This document shows positions 53,756 to 64,000 of a stretch of DNA of 64,000 nt, piece by piece (position 1 is the first letter of the stretch; each line of letters opens with the position of its first letter). The position numbers were made by a program, and so were the translations under genes. The stretch comes from Prorocentrum cordatum (Eukaryota; Sar; Dinophyceae; Prorocentrales; Prorocentraceae), in NCBI GenBank assembly GCA_963575745.1, contig CAUYUJ010019281.1, forward strand, positions 1,553,523 through 1,617,522, written 5' to 3'. The notes below the pieces were generated by a model, which saw only the letters and a program-made list of their open reading frames with translations, did no database searches and was not told the DNA's origin.

Positions 53756-54395
53756 CCATATGGAGCCTAACCAAGAAGCTTTCGGGCAGAACGCTGGCGA
53801 AGTTCTGCGGAAGCACGTCGCGCACCCTGGAACCACGCGTATTAGGAACGCCAAGAAGGCACGCCCCCGGACACGCACGGAGTCTGAAGCAACCTCCTGC
53901 TACATTGTCCGGTCGGATCCAGAGCTTGGAAACGGCGTTTTCCGGAGCTCTGCGGAAACGCTTTGCGCGCCCTGGAGCCACGCGCATTGGGAATCGCAAG
54001 AAAAACACGCCCCTTCGAACTCAAGCAGATCTCTGCGGCGGTCCTGGACCGGCGAGCGCGGGAGTTTGGCCCTCGACCACCTTCCGGCCTCTCGAACCCT
54101 TCTGCTGCGAGCAGCTATCCGGGAACAACCCTATGTAGCCCAACCAAGGAGCTATCCAGGAGCAGCGCTCAGAGAGCTCTGGAAGCGCGTCGCACTCTGG
54201 AGCCACGCGCACTGGGAACCACTAGGAAGCCACGCCCCCGGACTCGCTCGGAACTCACGCAGATCTCCGGCGATTTTGGACTGGCGAGCGTGGAGGTTGG
54301 GCCCTCATTCACCACCTTCGGATTTCTCCCTGGAACCCCTCTGCTGCAAGCAGCAATCCGGGAATATTACTAGTAATGAAAATACGCCGTAGCCC
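53756..54395. repeat. GAAGCGCGTCGCGCACCCTGGAGCCACGCG repeat
   Basis: Three diverged units at about 53801, 53944 and 54174 share CTCTGCGGAAGCG, CCTGGAGCCACGCGCATTGGG and AGGCACGCCCCCGGAC. Spacing is uneven (about 140 and 230 bases) and an AACCAAGAAGCTTTCGGG-type lead recurs. Frames are open but compositional. Confidence 0.65.
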
Positions 54396-55985
54396 AATCA
54401 AAAGGATATCCGGGAGCACGACGTGACAAATTTGGGTCGGTTTCGCAGATTCGAAAGATATTTAACAATTCATTTTTAAGAAAGCAGATTTTTACTCCGA
54501 GCATGAGTGTCGAAAGTTTCTTCTGCGAGCAGATCAGCTCTCTCGAGAGAGTTTTACTATCCAAACATTTGGAGCAACCAACATCACGTTGACACCGAAA
54601 AATTGAAATTCGACGTTTTTCTAGACATGCACCGAGAAGCTGTCTGCGTTGAATCTGAGCACTCTTACGCGTGCAAGGAGCTCTACGAGGTTCCCGGCGG
54701 TGACCAGGTTGACGGTTCACCGCCGGCGCCATACCTCGTAGAGCTCTTCGGCAAGATGAGCTAAGAGGAATTCGGCGCAGGTTGGAGCTAGTACCTCGTA
54801 GGGCTCTCCGGCAGGAAGCTAAGAGGAATTCGGGCGCAGGGTGGAGCTAGTACCTCGTAGAGCTCTTCGTTATCGATGAACTAGAGGAATTCCGGCGCGG
54901 GGCGGAGCTAGTCGGTCGATCCGACCAGAAGAGACAAAGTGGTAACTGTTGGTCGGTTTTGCTAGTATGTGAAAGATATTTGACAATTCATTTCGAAGAA
55001 GCAGATTTTTACGCCGAGCACTGGTATATAAAATTTGTCCCCAGAGCAGCTCAGCTCTCTAGAACCAGTTTTACTATCGAAACATTAGGGGCAACCGACA
55101 TCAAGTTCGTTCACACAGAAAAATGTAAAGTCGACGATTCCTTAGAAATGCTCCGATAAGCTGTCTGTTTTGAATATAGGCACTCTTGCGCGTGGAGGGA
55201 GCTCTACGAGTTCCCGGCAGTGACCAGGTTGACGGTTTACCGCCGGCGCCAGTACCTCGTAGAGCTCTTCGTTATCGATGAGCTACGAGGAATTCCGGCG
55301 CGGGCTGGAGCTAGTTGGCCAATCCGACCAGAAAGGACAATGTGGCAACTTTGGGTGGGTCTTGCTAATTTTTGAAAGATAGTTAACCATTCATTTTGAG
55401 AAAGCAGATTTTTACTCCGAGCATTAGTCTATAAACTTCCTTCTGCGAGCAGCTAAGCTCTCTGGAGAGAGTTTTACTATCCAAAGATTTGGAGGAACCG
55501 ACATCATGTTGACACCGAAAAATGAAAATTCGGGTTTTTTCTAGAAATGTTCCGAGAAGCTGTCTGCTTTACATCTGAGCTCCTACGCGTGCAAGGAGCT
55601 CTACGAGGTTCCCGGCGTTGACCAGGTTGACGGTTCACCGCCGGCGCCAGTTGGCAGACCCGACCTTAAGAGACAATGTGATAACTTGGGGTCGTTTTTT
55701 CTATCTTTGTGCAAAATTTGAAAATTCGTTTTAAGGACTGGTATTTTTCTCACGTGTAGTGGGTTATGCCGCGGATGCCAGTGAAATTCTCAGGTCCGTA
55801 GATGCAATATTACTATCTCAACACTTGAGGGAACCGACTCTGTTCCGAGTCATCCTGACACGCGTTAACGGTGTTTGGTACTTAACTCGAGATTCGGGAA
55901 GCTACAGAGCTCGTGCTCAGAAGCCTAGTCGGAATCATCAAACGCATTAGTCTGTTGCATCCAGAAGGCTGAACTCGGTCTGCTA
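54396..55985 (+). repeat. E2/R1 tandem block with 61-bp repeats
   Basis: Three or four E2 units, each with TTGAAAGATATTTRACAATTCATTTT, AGCAGATTTTTACTCCGAGCAT, GAGAGAGTTTTACTATCCAAA and CTGTCTGCTTT. Each ends in GCAAGGAGCTCTACGAGG joined to R1 (at about 54679, 55199 and 55595). Three 61-bp units lie at 54725-54910 and one at 55250-55315. E2 period is about 400-520 bases. Confidence 0.7.
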
Positions 55986-57220
55986 CTGGGCGCCGGCGGT
56001 AAACCGTCAACCTTTCTTACCGCTGGGGGACTCGTAGAGCTTCCTGACCATATATTATGTCCAAAGAATTAGCAGAGAAAGAATAGTTTTTCTGCCCGAG
56101 CGCTGATAGCAGACTGATCTCAGGCGTCTAGTGATATCCCATTGCTGTGCTGAACAGTTCTATAGCTCATCTGCAGCGTGTAGAAAATACCATTAGGGAG
56201 AAAATAGCAGAGAACGAATCCGTGCTTGGCGTCTGCGCTCACAACAGAGCCAAACCAAGCGTCTAGATGCTTCGCGCCTCGTGATGTCCTTCTGATTTTT
56301 CGGCCGAGGAGCTCTCGAGCTGCTCTGCAGCTCGAGTTCAGTGAAGAAAAAACATCATTTGGAAAAAAAATCGGTCGAATACGAATAGCTGTGTGAACCT
56401 AGCTCGGGTAGCAGACCGAGTTCAAACCTCTCGAAACAACAGACGAACGTCCCTAATGCTTCTGGATCCGTTTCTGTGCGTACCAGCTCTGTAGCTCTCC
56501 TACAGCCCGAATTCAATACAAAAGATGGACAACATCTGTCAAGATGACTCGAAGAATACGAATAGCTTTGCGGACCTAGCCCTAGTAGCAGACCGAGTTC
56601 AGACCTCTGGATGCAACAGACGAACGCGCCTGATTATTCTGCATCGGTTTCTGTGCGCATCAGCTCTGTAGCTCCCCTTGAGCTCGAGTTAAGTACAGAA
56701 AACCGACAGTCCCTGTCGAGATGACTGGAGCGATACGAATAGTTTTGCGGACCTAGCTCGAGTAGCAGACCGATTTCAGACCTCTGCATGCGACAGGCGG
56801 ACGCGCCTGATGTCTCCGAATCGGTTTCTGTAATTACCAGCCCTGTAGCCCCCCTACAGCCCGAGTTAAGTACAGAAAACCGACAGCACCTCTCAAGATG
56901 ACTCGAACAATACGAATAGTTTCGCGCACCTAGCTCGAGCAGTCGACCGAGCTCAGACCTCTGGATGCAACCGACAAACGCGCCCGATGATTCTGAACCG
57001 GTTTCTGTAAATCAGCTCTGTAGCTCTCCTATAGCTCGAGTTAAGTACAGAAAACCGTCGACGCGTGTCAAGATGATTCGAAAAGGCCGATCCCGCCGGG
57101 ATGCTTTTTGGCAGTAATATCTACCCGATCGAGCTGAGATTAAGACGGCGAGCGGGAATAAGATCGAACATCACGGGAAAAAATACTAGAGCTCAAACGA
57201 ATTGAGGAATTTCGAGAACA
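55986..57220 (+). mobile_element. S element, forward orientation (copy 5)
   Basis: It begins CTGGGCGCCGGCGG with GACTCGTAGAGCTTCCTGAC. Satellite units are marked by CAGACCTCTGGATGC-type words at about 56600, 56777 and 56954 (177-base period). It ends in GGGAATAAGATCGAACATCACGGG and ATTTCGAGAACATAA, so the last ~130 bases (AACTAGCTCTCCAGCGCC ... ACGAGTTA) are missing, replaced by the R1 unit hosting LINE-C. Confidence 0.75.
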
Positions 57221-57253
57221 TAACTGGCGCCGGCGGTGAACCGTCAATCTGGT
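57221..57253 (-). repeat. R1 half at the LINE-C 3' junction
   Basis: CTGGCGCCGGCGGTGAACC then GTCAATCTGGT. The last 11 bases (57243-57253) are duplicated as GTCAACCTGGT at 59651-59661, on the other side of LINE-C. Confidence 0.85.
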
Positions 57254-57862
57254 CTGCGGTGTCTGCGTTGGCCAATTCGAGCTCCCAAGGGAGCAGGCCA
57301 GGACACAGAGAATACTGACAGCGAAGCTGTACAGAGGCAGCAAAGCTGAAAGATAAAAGCGGCAAGATTATGCAGCGAAGCTGTAAAAGACGTGTGATAT
57401 CTACAAATGTGCGTGCACAAATCCACAACTCCCGACAGAAGACTCTCCGATGCAGCGAGCTCCGCCTGGGTGACCGCACAATGGGAAGGGAGCATAAAAG
57501 CACGCTCGGCGACTCCGAGCTGCCAACGTTTGGGAGGCAGGCCAGGGGGGAGAGAAGCAGGAAGCAAATTAGTAGAGATAAAAATGTCAATCACCCAACC
57601 GCATGATGTGCCTAACTCACACATCTGCCCCCGTCAAAAGAGCCTCTCACCGCGTGTACACTATATTGACCCGAACGAATAGAAAGTGTATTGAGATCCC
57701 ACCGCACATATGTTGTAGTCTGCCCTTCTCTGGCTAAATGTGTCTCGTGGTCCGCCTCAGCGTTCCCTTCCCGATAGACCCATTTCCAAATACCACGGCC
57801 CGCCTCAGGACTGTAGATCTGGAACTGCTTACACAAGGAATACAGAGTATTTTGCATGGCGG
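57254..57862 (-). pseudogene. LINE-C RNase H (second part) and 3' UTR
   Basis: Two frames. 57857-57612 gives GIWKWVYREGNAEADHETHL (Asp codon 57752-57750) and AVRGSFDGGRCV (Asp 57635-57633). 57624-57244 gives GTSCGWVIDIFI and SHCAVTQAELAASESLLSG (Glu 57462-57460). A shift near 57620 joins them. Order is again permuted. The remainder to 57254 shows no poly-A; it ends CCAACGCAGACACCGCAG on the minus strand. Confidence 0.7.
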
Positions 57863-58768
57863 CTTTTGTTGGCTGTATATTTCATTCAAGTATCTGTTTT
57901 TGCCCGTCAACCAACGAATAATACACTGGCTATCCCCCCTCATTTCTAAGGCCAGAGACCCAGGGTTAATCCTCCAGTTCGTGTCATCATAATACAGCGT
58001 AGCAATCCTTTTGGAAGCACGATCATTTTCACGTTGTCGTTGAGCCTCCGTTTTGCTCTCCTCCTCCTCCTTCCAGTGGGCGCCTGAAGTAGCATCTATT
58101 ATCAAGCAGAATTCCAACACCTTAGGCAAACTCAGCTGTTGCAGCGTGTCCACTGAGAAGGTCTTCCAACCGAACTCCGTCCAGCACATACTCTGATCCC
58201 AGTAGGGCCCCTGCGAGACCTCGAACACAGTGAACCAGGGCTGGGGACGCTGCATAACTCGATGCGGTCGCCGACGCGAGAGAGCACGACCACGGACACC
58301 AGAAGCACGTACCATGATGTCACGATGCGCGGTGTACTCCCCAGACGCATGCAACATACACAGGGCACTCTGCATGGATGGGGTGGCCCACTTGTGTGCC
58401 AAAATCTGGCGCGCTCGCTTACGAGGTGGCTCCGAAACAGGCTGCGACGAAGTCTGGGACGGATCTTCCCGACGCTGGCGAACGTTACGATACATACCAG
58501 AGATCAGCTTCCGACGATTATGCCCAGGTGCAGGGGTAGGAGGAACAGGCGAATCACATAGTACATGAGGCAACTCAGGTTCACGAGATAAGATCCCCTG
58601 GCTGAGATCATCGCGATCGGGCTGAGCAAGATTACCAAAAGCCGTGCAAACAACATGCTTTGCAACAACCACTGCCGGTACAAGGTAAGCTGCACAAGTG
58701 AAGGACGAGAGGAATTGAGCATCAACATGCGTGCATGCCTGATCCGAGAACTCCAATAGTCTCCCCAC
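57863..58768 (-). pseudogene. LINE-C thumb/connection and RNase H start
   Basis: The frame 58768-57734 holds KLISGMYRNVRQRRED, ASGEYTAHRDIMVRASGVRG (equivalent to the ARLSMLHGGGEWE region of LINE-B), PWFTVFEVSQGPYWDQSMCW, and LALEMRGDSQCIIRWLTGK, with GDS at 57937-57929. A frameshift near 57860 follows, after which the frame continues into unrelated text. Confidence 0.7.
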
Positions 58769-59650
58769 GTCTCGGTCATCCTTTTACGTCGGCGACACAT
58801 CGCCGAGAGAAACTTCCCCTCCTCCTGGTGAATCACCGTCAGACTGTTCGCGTCACATGTGGTACCCTCGATACCGTAAAGGAAGCAGGAGCGAACCCGA
58901 GCGTCGTATCGTGCAAACTTTCGGCTCATGGGGATGGCAGCACTCGTATAGAAGTCGGCATCATTCCAAAAACGCTGTCGTGCCTTCTTCAGTCGATGAA
59001 ATATGTCAGCATGATCAGAGAACTCAACGTCCAACAGTGTGCCCAACACCATCGTCTGAGTAACCTGCGGGATAGTATACGAAATAGGCTCAGAGAAGTG
59101 TATATGCTCCTGTGGCCCGGCGGCTTCACCCTTGGGATTGCAAGACTTCTCATCATCGCCTAAAGGCACAGAGATGTGAAGTGCACTGGGAGGTCCAGAA
59201 CAACCACAAGCGAGGTATTCTAAGGAGCTCTCCTTCCACCTGAGGCCGTGTCGGTGAATTTCAATGGTCAGGTCAGTGAGCATGGCCAACATATCGGCCC
59301 GACAGGATGCTACCAAGATAACATTGTCAGCCCAGAGCCAATGATTGACCAGCAGCTTGGATGCCTCAGGAGAAAGTTGCACCCCATAGCTCCGATCACG
59401 CCATCGTGTAACAATGGGCGCCAATATACACAAAGACTTCGCCACCCATAGTGCTGGGGCCTCCATGGAGCCCGTGCGAATACAGGTGCCCCAACTGATG
59501 CCCTCAACGGTACACTGCTGGAAAGAGAGCTCTGCAACATTGTGCGCGTATCCCTCAGAGATAGCATATACCAGCGAGGAATCCACATTCAATTCAAGTG
59601 GGGACTCGACAGCCGACCGAACCGTGAGATAATCAAAAGATAACCGTGAT
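58504..59650 (-). pseudogene. LINE-C reverse transcriptase, 5'-truncated
   Basis: The element starts at or just before SFDYLTVRSAVESP, which is RT motif A (A-F-D). It continues with GISWGTCIRTGSMEAPALW, HWLWADNVILVASCRADM (WADN at 59334-59323), LRWKESSLEYLACG, QVTQTMVLGTLLD and a thumb with YDARVRSCFLYGIEGTTCD. The upstream residues of the open frame (59835 to about 59645) are translation of the flanking R1/E2 DNA, not of the element. Confidence 0.75.
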
Positions 59651-59814
59651 GTCAACCTGGTCACCGCCGGGAACCTCGTAGAGCTCCTTCCACGCGCGAG
59701 AGTGCTCAGACTCGAAAGAGAGAGCTTCTGGAGGCATTTCTCGAGAAATTGAACATTGATTTTTTTCATGTCGAGATGAAGTTGGTTCCGCCAAGTGTTT
59801 TGATAGTAAACTGG
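59651..59814 (-). repeat. R1 half and E2 repeat, reverse
   Basis: GTCAACCTGGTCACCGCCGGGAACC continues into CTCGTAGAGCTCCTTCC and E2 text (AAGTTGGTTCCGCCAAGTG, TTTTGATAGTAAA). This is the other half of the R1 copy that LINE-C split. Confidence 0.75.
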
Positions 59815-61260
59815 GCGCCGGCGGTAAACCGGCAACTTTTCTTACCGCCGGGGGACTCGTAGAGCTTCCTGACCATATAGTATGTCCAAAGAATTAGCAG
59901 AGAACAAATAGTTTTTCAGCCCGAGCTGATAGCATATTGATCTGTCTAGTGATATCCCATTGCTGCGCTGAACAGTTCTATAGCTCATCTGCAGCGTGTA
60001 GAAAATACCATTAGGGAGAAAGTAGCAGAGTACGAATCCGCGTTCGGCGTCTGCGTTCACAACAGACCCAAACCAAGCGTCTAGATGCCTCACGCCTCAC
60101 GATTTCCCTCTGATTTTTCGGCCGCTCGAGTTCAGTGAAGAACTTCACCATCAATTCGGAAAAAAATATCGATCGAATACGACTAACTTTGTGAACCTAG
60201 CTCGGGTAGCAGACCGAGTTCAGACCTCTCAATGCAACAGACGAACGCTCCTAATGCTTCTGGATCGGTTTCTGTGCGCACCAGCTCTGTAGCTCTCCTA
60301 CAGCCCGAGTTCAATACAGAAAAAGGACAACATCTGTCAAGATGACTCGAAGACTACGAATCGTTTCGCGGACCTAGCCCGAGTAGCAAACCCAGTTCAG
60401 ACCTCTGGATGCAACAGACGAACGCGCATGATGATTCCGAATCAGTTTCTGTGCGTATCAGGTCTGTAGCTCCCCTACAGCCCGAGTTACGTGCGAAAAC
60501 CGACAGCACCTCTCAAGATGACTCGAACGATACGAATAGTTTCGCGTAGCTCGAGTAGCAGACCGAGTTCAGACCTCTAGATGCAACAGACGAACGCGCC
60601 AGATTATTATGCATCGGTTTCTGTGCGAATCAGCTCTGTAGCTCCCCTAGAGCTCGAGTAAAGTACAGAAAACCGACAGTCCCTGTCGGGATGACTCGAG
60701 CGATACGAATAGTTTTGCGGACCTAGCTTGAGTAGCAGACCGAGTTCAGACCTCTGCATGCGACAGGCGGACGCGACTGATGTCTCCGAATTGGTTTCTG
60801 TGATTACCAGCCCTGTAGCCCCCCTACAGCCCGAGTTAAGCACAGAAAACCAACAGCACCTCTCAAGATCACTCGAATCATACGAATAGTTTCGCGGACC
60901 TAGCTCGAGCAGCAGACCGAGTTCAGACCTCTGGATTCAACAGACAAACGCGCCAGATCATTCTGAATTGGTTTCTGTTAGTATCAGCTCAGTAGCTCTC
61001 CTATAGCTCGAGTTATGTACAGAAAACCGCCACTGCGTGTCAAGATGACCCGAAACGGCCGATCCCGCCGCAGTGCTTTTTGGCAGTACAAGGTACCCGA
61101 TCAAGCTGAGATCAAGACGGCGAGCGGGAATAAGATCGAATATCACGGGAAAAAATACTAGAGCTCAACGAATTGAGGAATTTCGAAAAGAAAATTTCAA
61201 CCGACCAAAAGTCAGCAAAAGGTCCGTCGAGATTTTTCTTGCCAACTAGCTCTCCAGCGC
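59815..61260 (+). mobile_element. S element, forward orientation (copy 6)
   Basis: From CTGGGCGCCGGCGG, GGACTCGTAGAGCTTCCTGAC and ATGTCCAAAGAATTAGCAGAG to CCAACTAGCTCTCCAGCGCC. It contains about five satellite units with CAGACCTCT words at about 60215, 60395, 60570, 60747 and 60924. It interrupts an E2 unit: TTCCGCCAAGTGTTTTGATAG occurs both before (59790) and after (61425). Confidence 0.75.
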
Positions 61261-61667
61261 CCCGGAACAGGGAGCCGGCGGTAAACCGTCAACCAGGTTA
61301 CCGCCGGGAGCCTCGTAGAGCTCTTCCCTCGCACGGCGCTGCTCGGAACACGTGAGGGAAGCTTTCTCACACGTGAGCTGAAAACTCGAAAAAAAATGTT
61401 TTAGTTTTCACCCAAAGAGGGCTCCGCCAAGTGTTTTGATAGTAATACTGCAGCTACGGGCCTGAGAATTTCACTGGCAGACGCTGCACAACCCACTACA
61501 GGTGCGAAAAATACCGGTTTTCGAAACGAATGTTCAAATATTGCACAATGTTCGCCCAACCGGCCCAAAGTTCGCAGATTCTCCGTCGGGGCCGGGTCGG
61601 CCAACTAGCTGCAACCCGCGCCCGAATTCCTCTAGCTCATCGATGCCGAAGAGCTCTACGAGGCACT
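61261..61667 (-). repeat. R1, E2 and 61-bp units, reverse
   Basis: R1 at 61268-61322, E2 reverse text to 61600, and one inverted 61-bp unit (CAACCCGCGCCCGAATTCCTC, GATGCCGAAGAGCTCTACGAGG) at 61605-61662. No gene. Confidence 0.65.
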
Positions 61668-62716
61668 GGGCGCCGGCGGTAAACCGTCAACCTCTCTTAC
61701 CGCCGGGGGACTCGTAGAGCTTCCTGACCATATATTATGTCCAAAGAATTAGCAGAGAACGAATAGTTGTTCTGCCCGAGCGCTACAAGATCTGTCAAGA
61801 TGACTCGAAGAATACGAACACTTTTGCGGACTTAGCCCGAGTAGCAGACCCAGTTCAGACCTCTGGACGCAACAGGCGAACAGGCCTGATGATTCCAAAT
61901 CAGTTTCTGTGCGCATGAGCTCTGTAGCTTTTCCACAGCCCGAGTTACGTGCAAAAACGGACAGACCGAGTTCAGACCTCTGAATGCAACAGACGAACGC
62001 GCCTGATCATTCTGCATCGCTTTCTGTGCGCATCAGCTTTGTAGCTTCCCTAGAGCTCGAGTTAAGTACAGAAAACCGACAGCCCCTGTCGAGATTACTC
62101 AAGCGAAACGAATAGTTTTGCGGACCTAGCTCAGTAGCAGACCGATTTCAGACCTCTGCATACGACAGGCGGACGCGCCTGATGTCTCCGAATCGGTTTC
62201 TGTAATTACCAGCCCTGTAGCCTCCCTACAGCCCGAGTTAAGTACAGAAAACCGACAGCACCTCTCAAGATGACTCGAACAATACGAATAGTTTCGCGGA
62301 CCTAGCTCGAGCAGCAGACCGAGTTCAGACCTCTGGATGCAACAGACGAACGCGCCTGATGATTCTAAAACGGTTTCTGTAAGTATCAGCTCTGTAGCTG
62401 TCCTACAGCTCGAGTTAAGTGCAGAAAACCGACGACGCGTGTCAAGATGACCCCAAACGGCCGATCCCGCCCCTGTGCTTTTTGGCAGTAATATCTACCC
62501 GATCGAGCTGAGTTTAAGACGGCGAGCGGGTATAAGATCGAATATCACGGCACTAAATACGAGAGCTCAAACGAACTGTTGAATTTCGAGAACAAAATTT
62601 TCAACCGACCAAAAGTCAGGAAAGGTCCGTCGAGATTTTTCTTGCCAACTAGCTCTCAAGCGCCCCGGAATTACTCTTAAGCTTCCAGCAACTAGCTAAG
62701 GGAAGCTTTACGAGTT
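61668..62716 (+). mobile_element. S element, forward orientation (copy 7, complete ends)
   Basis: It begins CTGGGCGCCGGCGG after GAGGCA and ends AAGGGAAGCTTTACGAGTTA. It has fewer satellite units (about three and a half) than copies 5 and 6. The conserved 3' part includes GACGGCGAGCGGGTATAAGA, CCGACCAAAAGTCAGG and CCCCGGAATTACTCTTAAGC. Confidence 0.75.
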
Positions 62717-63735
62717 ATGTGCGCCTACAGAGCTCATATTAAGATGCAGAGGCCCTTATAGTCGTTCACAGGTGCGAAGAATCTGCCTTCTCAAAATGAA
62801 TTGTCAAATATCTTTCAAATCTCAGCAAAACCCGCCCAAAGTCACCACATTGTCCGCCCGGGCCGGGTCGACCAATGGCGCCAGCGGTGAACCGCCAAGC
62901 TGGTTACCGCCGGGAACCTCGTAGAGCTCCTTGCACGCGTAAGAGTGCTCAGATTCAAAGCAGAAAGCTTCTCGGAGCATTCCTAGAAAAACGTCGAATT
63001 TGCATTTTTCAGTGTCAACGTGATGTCGGTTCCTCCAAATGTTTCGATAGTAAAACTCTCTCTACGGAGCTGAGCTTCTCGCAGATGGATGTTTAGATAC
63101 TAATTCTCGGAGTAAAAATCTGCGATCTTAAAATGAATTGCCAAATATCTTTCAAATCTTAGCAAAACCGACCCAACTGGCGCCGGCGGTGAACCGTCAA
63201 CCTGGTCACCGCCGGGAGCCTCGTAGAGCTCCCTGCACGCGTAACAGTGCTAAGGATCGAAGCAGAAGCTTCTTGGAGTATTTCTAGAAAAACGTCAAAT
63301 TGACATTTTTGGGTGTCAATACGAGGTCGTTTCCCGGAAGTGAACCCATAGTAAAACGTCCTCGGGAGAGCTGAGCTGTTCTGAGAACAAAGCTCATATG
63401 CGTATGCTTAGCGCAAAAATCTGCGTTCTTAAAATGAACTGTCAAATATCTTTCAAATATTCGCAAAACCGGCCCAAAGTTAACACATTGTCCTTTCTGG
63501 TCGGGTCGACCAACTAGCTCCACCCCGCGCCGGAATTCCTCTAGCTCATCGATGCCGAAGAGCTCTACGCGGTAAGTCGCCACATCTTCTTTTCTCGTCA
63601 GGTCGACCAACTAGCTCCACACCACGCCGGAATTCCTCTAGCTCATCGATAACGAAGATCTCCACGAGGTACTACCTCCACCCCGCGCCGGAATTCCTCT
63701 AGCTCATCGATGCCGAAGAGCTCTACGAGGTATTT
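62717..63735 (-). repeat. E2/R1 block and 61-bp repeats, reverse
   Basis: Three E2-type units in reverse (AAATGAATTGYCAAATATCTTTCAAAT at about 62797, 63130 and 63430). R1 units at 62875-62930 and 63178-63235. Three or four inverted 61-bp units lie at about 63505-63735 (GGAATTCCTCTAGCTCATCG four times). No gene. Confidence 0.7.
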
Positions 63736-64000
63736 TCAACCGACCAAAAGTCACCAAAAGGTCCGTCGAGATTTTTCTTGCCAACTAGCTCTCCAGCGCC
63801 CTGGAATTACTCTTAAGCTTCCAGCAACTGGCTAAGGGAAGCTCTACGAATTACTCGAGCTAGGTCCGTAAAGCTATTCCTATCCTTCGAGTCATTTTGA
63901 CAAGTCCTCTCGGTTTCTTAACTGAACATTTAGAAGAGCTACAGAGCTGGTCAGCATATAAAAACCCAGTATCAGTAGGTGCGTCCGTCTGTCGCATCGG
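63736..64000. repeat. S-element end and start of a further copy
   Basis: CCGACCAAAAGTCACCAAAA to GGGAAGCTCTACGAATTA (63738-63855) is the 3' end of an S element lacking its body. From 63856 satellite sequence in reverse orientation (CTCGAGCTAGGTCCGTAAAG, GAGTCATTTTGACAAGTCC) runs to the end of the window. Confidence 0.6.

Larger units (their letters stand above)
57254..59650 (-). mobile_element. LINE-C: 5'-truncated non-LTR retrotransposon in R1
   Basis: The minus-strand order is RT from motif A onward, thumb, permuted RNase H, 3' UTR. It is inserted in an R1 unit whose two halves are restored by deleting 57254-59650 together with one copy of the 11-bp duplication. The 5' end lies within RT motif A, the typical result of incomplete reverse transcription. 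It is related to LINE-A and B in architecture but not close in sequence. Confidence 0.85.

Overview
The window reads as repeat-dominated nuclear DNA of a dinoflagellate. The strongest single piece of evidence is an exact copy, on the minus strand at 20843-20864, of the 22-nt dinoflagellate spliced leader. It sits at the 5' end of a retroelement. Supporting evidence is the dense array of degenerate LINEs, a PIF1-type helicase pseudogene of a kind I associate with dinoflagellate genomes, and hundreds of bases of triplet microsatellite. I find no intact host gene, no rRNA, no recognisable tRNA and no CRISPR. Family names used here (LINE-A to LINE-E, R1, S, E2, alpha, beta) are my own labels.

Layout. 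1-13.5 kb: unidentified GC-rich sequence, triplet arrays (CAT, CCT, TTA), degenerate CCAAGAGG-type minisatellites, and five foldback or inverted-repeat elements between 7.1 and 10.2 kb. 13.7-17 kb: cassettes made of an ~85-bp repeat (alpha), a ~76-bp repeat (beta), then CCT and CAT arrays; the same cassette recurs at 25.5-27 kb. 17.0-20.86 kb, minus strand: LINE-D, a decayed retroelement with a spliced-leader relic at its 5' end, embedded in CCT/CAT microsatellite. 20.9-24.2 kb: more microsatellites. 24.2-25.5 kb, minus: LINE-E, a 3' fragment with a normally ordered RNase H. 27.2-31.2 kb, minus: PIF1-like helicase pseudogene in several frames.

31.2-64 kb is a nest of three short noncoding families: R1 (a ~55-bp hairpin unit ending in CTCGTAGAGCTC-type sequence), S (a 1.0-1.45-kb element carrying a ~177-bp tandem satellite) and E2 (~300-400 bp). 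Into these are inserted three related LINE families. LINE-A (36.41-42.25 kb, minus) is almost full length. LINE-B is present twice head to head (42.25-46.17 minus; 46.17-51.26 plus, with its 3' end displaced to 52.59-52.70), forming inverted arms of about 3.76 kb. LINE-C (57.25-59.65, minus) is 5'-truncated. The 3' ends of A, B(+) and C all abut the same position of R1, which implies target-specific integration. LINE-C has an 11-bp target duplication.

The most interesting protein-level signal is that LINE-A, B and C carry an RNase H domain whose motifs occur in circularly permuted order (GDSQ, N..AD, DGG..GW, AEL). Their reverse transcriptase active site reads WADN instead of the usual YXDD. 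All elements are broken by stops or frameshifts, so they are annotated as pseudogene segments.
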